The notes under the pieces were generated by a model. The model was not told where the DNA came from. It made no database searches and saw nothing but the letters and a program-made list of their open reading frames with translations. Source: Bacteroidales bacterium (GTDB lineage: Bacteria > Bacteroidota > Bacteroidia > Bacteroidales > Bacteroidaceae). Taken from it: DNA of 36,555 nucleotides. Positions within the stretch are counted from its first letter, which is position 1. Every line of letters begins with the position of its first letter. Shown piece after piece: positions 33,092-36,555 of this stretch. A program made the translations under genes and the position numbers. Location: positions 1 through 36,555 of the forward strand of contig JALFUO010000088.1 in NCBI GenBank assembly GCA_022784065.1, in the 5' to 3' direction.

Positions 33092-34783
33092 ATGACTGAA
33101 AACGTTGCACCAAAAGAAAAGGCTTACTTAAACTTTATAGAGCAAATCGTTGCGCGCGACTTGGCCGACGGTAAGAATGACGGCCGTCTCCAGACACGTT
33201 TCCCGCCCGAACCGAACGGCTATCTCCACATCGGTCATGCCAAGGCCATTTGCATGGACTTCGGCGTGGCGCAAAAGTTCGGCGGCGTGTGCAACCTGCG
33301 CTTCGACGACACCAACCCCCAGAAAGAAGACACAGAATACGTCGACTCGATTAAGGAAGACATCGAATGGCTCGGCTTCAAGTGGGGCAATATATATTAT
33401 GCCTCCGACTATTTCCAGCAACTCTGGGACTTTGCCGTGCGGCTCATCAAAGAGGGCAAGGCTTACGTAGACGAGCAGACGAGCGAGGAAATAGCGCAGC
33501 AGAAAGGCACGCCCACGCAGGCCGGCACCGAAAGCCCCTTCCGCAACCGCCCCATCGAGGAAAGCCTCGCCCTATTTGAGAAGATGAACAGCGGCGAACT
33601 GCCCGAAGGCTCTATGGTGCTCCGCGCCAAAATCGACATGGCGAACCCCAACATGCACTTCCGCGACCCCATCATCTACCGCATCATCAATAAGGAGCAC
33701 CACCGCACTGGCACGAAGTGGAAAGCCTATCCCATGTACGACTTCGCACATGGTCAGAGCGACTACTTCGAAGGAGTGACCCACTCTATCTGCACCCTCG
33801 AGTTTGTGCCCCACCGCCCGCTCTACGATTACTTTATCGACGAGCTTAAAGAAGGCAACGACCTCGAAGACCACCGCCCGCGCCAGTACGAGTTCAACCG
33901 CCTGAACCTCACCTACACGGTGATGAGCAAGCGCAAGCTGCTCGCTTTGGTGAAGGAAGGTCTGGTAGACGGCTGGGACGACCCCCGCATGCCGACAGTC
34001 TGCGGCCTGCGCCGCCGCGGTTACTCGCCCGAGGCCGTGCGCAAGTTTGTAGATATGATAGGCTACACTAAGTTCGACGCGCTCAACGACTACGCCATGC
34101 TCGAAGCCGCCGCCCGCGAGGACCTCAACGCCCGCTCGCTCCGCGTTTCCGCCGTGCTCAACCCCGTGAAACTCATCGTGACCAACTATCCCGAAGGACA
34201 GACCGAGGAAATGGAGGCGGTGAACAACCCCGAAAACGAAGCCGACGGCACGCACACCATTACTTTCAGCCGCGAACTGTGGATAGAGCGCGAAGACTTT
34301 ATGGAAGACGCGCCCAAGAAGTTCTTCCGCATGGTGCCGGGCAAGGAGGTGCGCCTCAAAAACGCCTACATCGTGAAATGCACGGGTTGCAAGAAAGCCG
34401 CCGACGGCACCATCGAAGAAATCTATTGCGAATACGACCCCGAGAGCCGCAGCGGCCTCGAAGGAGCCAACCGCAAGGTGAAAGGCACGCTCCACTGGGT
34501 AAGCGCCGCCCACTGCCTGCCCGCAGAAGTAAGGCTCTACGACCGCCTCTTCAACGTGGAAAACCCCTCGGCCGACGAGCGCGACTTCCGCGAATTGCTC
34601 AACCCCGACTCGCTCACGGTATTGCCCAACTGCTACGTCGAGAAGTACGCCGCAGAGCAGACAGCCACGCGCTACCTGCAATTCCAGCGCATCGGCTATT
34701 TCACTTACGACAAGCATTCTACGCCTGAAAAACTCATCTTCAACCGCACCGTCGGACTGAAAGACAGTTGGGCTAAGAAATAA
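33092..34783 (+). CDS. glnS: Glutamine--tRNA ligase
   Basis: A 563-residue class I synthetase. HIGH is at 46-49 in PPEPNGYLHIGHAKAIC; the KMSKS-type motif is VMSKRKL at about 277-283. FDDTNPQKED and PRMPTVCGLRRRGY are family signatures separating it from glutamyl-tRNA synthetases. The C-terminal beta-barrel anticodon-binding region is present. GlnRS in this group is known from Bacteroidetes. A strong terminator follows 25 bp after the stop. No clear promoter was found in the 116-bp gap before it. Confidence 0.97.
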   Translation: MTENVAPKEKAYLNFIEQIVARDLADGKNDGRLQTRFPPEPNGYLHIGHAKAICMDFGVAQKFGGVCNLRFDDTNPQKEDTEYVDSIKEDIEWLGFKWGNIYYASDYFQQLWDFAVRLIKEGKAYVDEQTSEEIAQQKGTPTQAGTESPFRNRPIEESLALFEKMNSGELPEGSMVLRAKIDMANPNMHFRDPIIYRIINKEHHRTGTKWKAYPMYDFAHGQSDYFEGVTHSICTLEFVPHRPLYDYFIDELKEGNDLEDHRPRQYEFNRLNLTYTVMSKRKLLALVKEGLVDGWDDPRMPTVCGLRRRGYSPEAVRKFVDMIGYTKFDALNDYAMLEAAAREDLNARSLRVSAVLNPVKLIVTNYPEGQTEEMEAVNNPENEADGTHTITFSRELWIEREDFMEDAPKKFFRMVPGKEVRLKNAYIVKCTGCKKAADGTIEEIYCEYDPESRSGLEGANRKVKGTLHWVSAAHCLPAEVRLYDRLFNVENPSADERDFRELLNPDSLTVLPNCYVEKYAAEQTATRYLQFQRIGYFTYDKHSTPEKLIFNRTVGLKDSWAKK

Positions 34784-34807
34784 CAAGCGATAATCCTTCA
34801 CATACAT

Positions 34808-34861
34808 AAAAGCCCATTTCCGGCAAACCCATGATTTCCTGCCGTGAAGTGGGCTTTTGAT
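34808..34861 (+). terminator. Rho-independent terminator after glnS
   Basis: AAAAGCCCA (34808-34816) pairs with TGGGCTTTT (34850-34858); the pairing continues inward imperfectly (CGGC with GCCG). TTTTGATTTT forms the tail. It overlaps the earliest possible start (GTG 34844) of the next gene, so ATG 34898 is used there. Confidence 0.8.
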
Positions 34862-34897
34862 TTTCACGGGCACGGCATCGCGCCCCACCCTATTCTT

Positions 34898-36316
34898 ATG
34901 GAACAAAATTTCAACGAAACGCTCTCGCGCTATGAGCAAAGCCTGCACAAGATTTCGCTGGACGAATATTTCGAGGCGAACGACCTGCTCGACATCATCG
35001 ACTATTACATAAAGAACGAGCGTTACACCGATGCCGACCAATGCCTCGGCTTCGCGCTGGCGCAATATCCCGACAACGAGGAAGTTTGGATTACCAAGGC
35101 CTACCGCCTCAAAAGCGAGGGACGTTGGAACGAGGCGCGCGCCATAATCGACAATCTTTCCGACCAAGAGTGCGCCGATGCCAGGCTGTTTCGCATCGAG
35201 GAGTACATTGCCGACGGCAGTTGGGACCGTGCTTTCTTCTTGGTGGAGAGGATAATGAATGACGAGTCCCTGCCCAATCGTATCGAAATGATTGTGGATA
35301 TTGCAGAAATCCTTATCGATTACGGCCTATACACCGAAGCCAACTATTTCCTTAAAGACATTCCAGACGGACATCCCGAAAAACCGCACGCGCTGGAACT
35401 TATGGCAGAGTGCCATTTCCAAAACCACGATTACGACAAAGCAGTAGAGGTGTCCAACAAACTCATTGACCTTGACCCCTATAACCAGCGTTCGTGGGAG
35501 CAAATGGCAAACATAAGGCAGATGCAGGGCAATTTTCAGGAGATGCGCGAGTGTGCCGACTATGCCTTAGCCATCAATCCGAAATCTGATTTAGCCATGC
35601 GCCAGCGCATCATCGGCCTGCTGTGCGGCGAGGACTTGAACGATGAAATATTCAGCGAGGCAAAAAAATACAACAAGCAGCACCGCGAGGACCTTTACGT
35701 TGCGATGCCCTTGGCGCAGTCGCTGCTCGACCTCGAACAGCCCGGAGATGCCCTGCCCATTTTGAAAAACGCGCTCAAACTTACGCCCTTCGACAGTCCC
35801 GACCGCACGGTTCTGCTCCTGATGCTCGGCTGGACGTTCTGCCTAATAGGCGACGACGACAATGCCAAGCAGTGCGCACTTGCCATTTCCTCGTTCGATG
35901 CCAGCAACTTGCAACAACTCAAGCATACGCTCGAACATATAAACAATTTCCAAAAGCCTGGCTACGGAGTGGAACTGCTCGACCGTGTGCACGACCTCAT
36001 GCCGGCCAACTCCGAGCTCTTCAACCTGACGGTTTCGTTTCTTGCAGAAAATAAAATCTACGAAGAAGCCTTCCTGTTGTGGCACAGATGCATCACGCAG
36101 CCTGAGTATATCACCATTACTGCCACGCCCGGCATTGCCCGCGCCGTTTATGAATTTGTGAAAGACAAAGAGATTTTTTCTTACTACTTCTACCTTGCCC
36201 TACATACTCACCCCGACGAAACCCTCGATTACTTCCGCGACGTAGCCGATTGCTCCAATGTGGAGGAACTCATTAAGGCATTGAATGACAAAATCAAGAA
36301 GTGGAAGAACAAATAA
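34898..36316 (+). CDS. Tetratricopeptide-repeat protein
   Basis: A 472-residue soluble protein made almost wholly of helical repeats. TPR-like units are visible at about 38-75 (ADQCLGFALAQYPDNEEVWITKAYRLKSEG), 180-215 (AECHFQNHDYDKAVEVSNKLIDLDPYNQRSWEQMANI) and 215-250, with weaker ones to about 440. No signal peptide or membrane segment, so probably cytoplasmic. TPR arrays bind other proteins; the partner is unknown. It stands alone after the glnS terminator; no promoter box was found in the short leader. Similar long TPR proteins occur across Bacteroidales. Confidence 0.85.
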   Translation: MEQNFNETLSRYEQSLHKISLDEYFEANDLLDIIDYYIKNERYTDADQCLGFALAQYPDNEEVWITKAYRLKSEGRWNEARAIIDNLSDQECADARLFRIEEYIADGSWDRAFFLVERIMNDESLPNRIEMIVDIAEILIDYGLYTEANYFLKDIPDGHPEKPHALELMAECHFQNHDYDKAVEVSNKLIDLDPYNQRSWEQMANIRQMQGNFQEMRECADYALAINPKSDLAMRQRIIGLLCGEDLNDEIFSEAKKYNKQHREDLYVAMPLAQSLLDLEQPGDALPILKNALKLTPFDSPDRTVLLLMLGWTFCLIGDDDNAKQCALAISSFDASNLQQLKHTLEHINNFQKPGYGVELLDRVHDLMPANSELFNLTVSFLAENKIYEEAFLLWHRCITQPEYITITATPGIARAVYEFVKDKEIFSYYFYLALHTHPDETLDYFRDVADCSNVEELIKALNDKIKKWKNK

Positions 36317-36365
36317 ACGTTCATATACATGCATGATTTCACTGCGTTGGCTGCACAAGTGTGGC

Positions 36366-36413
36366 GGGCTGTAAGCCCAATTGCTGCACTCAGCCCAGGG
36401 CAGCGCCCTGGGT
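36366..36413. repeat. Two small hairpins of an intergenic repeat
   Basis: GGGCT-GTA-AGCCC (36366-36378) is followed by CCCAGGGC-AGC-GCCCTGGG (36394-36412), a perfect 8-bp stem with 3-base loop. A shorter GGGGC-AAC-GCCCC lies at 36533-36545. No T-tract follows, so these are not ordinary terminators. Confidence 0.65.
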
Positions 36414-36449
36414 GAACGATGTTGCATTGATTAAAGTGTCGCGCTCTGA

Positions 36450-36507
36450 AATGTCGTGCAAACGAGGGCAATCAAGCTTGCTTGGATTGCCGAGTGCGGC
36501 CGACATT
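36450..36507 (+). repeat. Bulged-hairpin intergenic repeat, third copy
   Basis: Outer arms AATGTCG and CGACATT, left core TCGTGCAAACGAGGGCA, inner stem GGCAATCAAGC-TT-GCTTGGATTGCC with one extra G, right core TGCCGAGTGCGGCCGA. Cores match the copy at 23014-23075 while the arm sequences differ but still pair. Confidence 0.8.
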
Positions 36508-36555
36508 ATGAAAAGAGCAACCTGCTTTATGAGGGGCAACGCCCCGTGTGGCGTT

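Noticed and set aside
33572-35167. A 531-codon minus-strand open frame over glnS and the TPR gene
   Set aside because: It crosses two genes and the glnS terminator and has no recognisable domain.

Overview
The window looks like a chromosomal segment of a Bacteroidales bacterium, probably Prevotellaceae-like and fairly GC-rich. Three things suggest this. First, Bacteroidetes-type promoters (TTTG, about 19-20 bp, then TAnnTTTG) recur and start codons lack Shine-Dalgarno sequences. Second, several gene blocks follow orders familiar from this order of bacteria: sigma-54 activator-lptE-TPR-secG; DUF1599-BT_3928 family-tpiA-SPOR-folE; tig-clpP-clpX. Third, it carries lineage proteins such as a PqqD/S26/HPr-kinase-like cluster and a golvesin-domain 'xanthan lyase'. 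The species cannot be fixed from the sequence alone. No tRNA, rRNA, CRISPR array or transposase gene was seen.

Layout. 246-3270 (+): envelope block with a sigma-54 activator, LptE, a TPR-like protein and SecG, ending in a hairpin terminator shared with a convergent unknown gene (3391-3831, -). 3992-11212 (+): secreted GH20 hexosaminidase translationally coupled to a large secreted protein that I read as a zinc amidase split by a golvesin-like domain; then a small unknown gene coupled to a YgiQ radical SAM protein. 11453-16070 (-): one long apparent operon, read from high to low coordinates: secreted unknown, HPr-kinase-like ATPase, S26-like peptidase, PqqD-like protein, stand-alone AICAR formyltransferase, two very small proteins and an OmpH/Skp-like lipoprotein, closed by a terminator at 11373-11418. 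16071-16832: a gene-free, repeat-rich stretch. 16833-17476 (-): a toxin-antitoxin pair divergent from valS.

17660-24360 (+): valS, a DUF1599 protein, a DoxX/thioredoxin-like membrane protein, tpiA, a SPOR-domain protein and folE. 24407-25276 (+): an AT-rich Abi_2 (AbiD/AbiF-like) defence gene, followed by a candidate small RNA with its own promoter and terminator (about 25314-25403). 25608-29038 (+): trigger factor, ClpP and ClpX, a protein-folding and proteolysis unit. 29166-36316 (+): a serine-type sulfatase, RecQ, GlnS and a long TPR protein. The right edge (36317-36555) is non-coding and full of small hairpin repeats.

The points most worth checking are: the split amidase; the PqqD/S26/HPrK-like cluster with no visible precursor; the candidate small RNA beside the Abi gene; a bulged-hairpin intergenic repeat whose arms change in a compensatory way between copies; four 21-bp palindromic iterons; and a CTTATAAGAAA motif that lies 18, 28 and 39 bp upstream of three -7 boxes, close to helical-turn steps.
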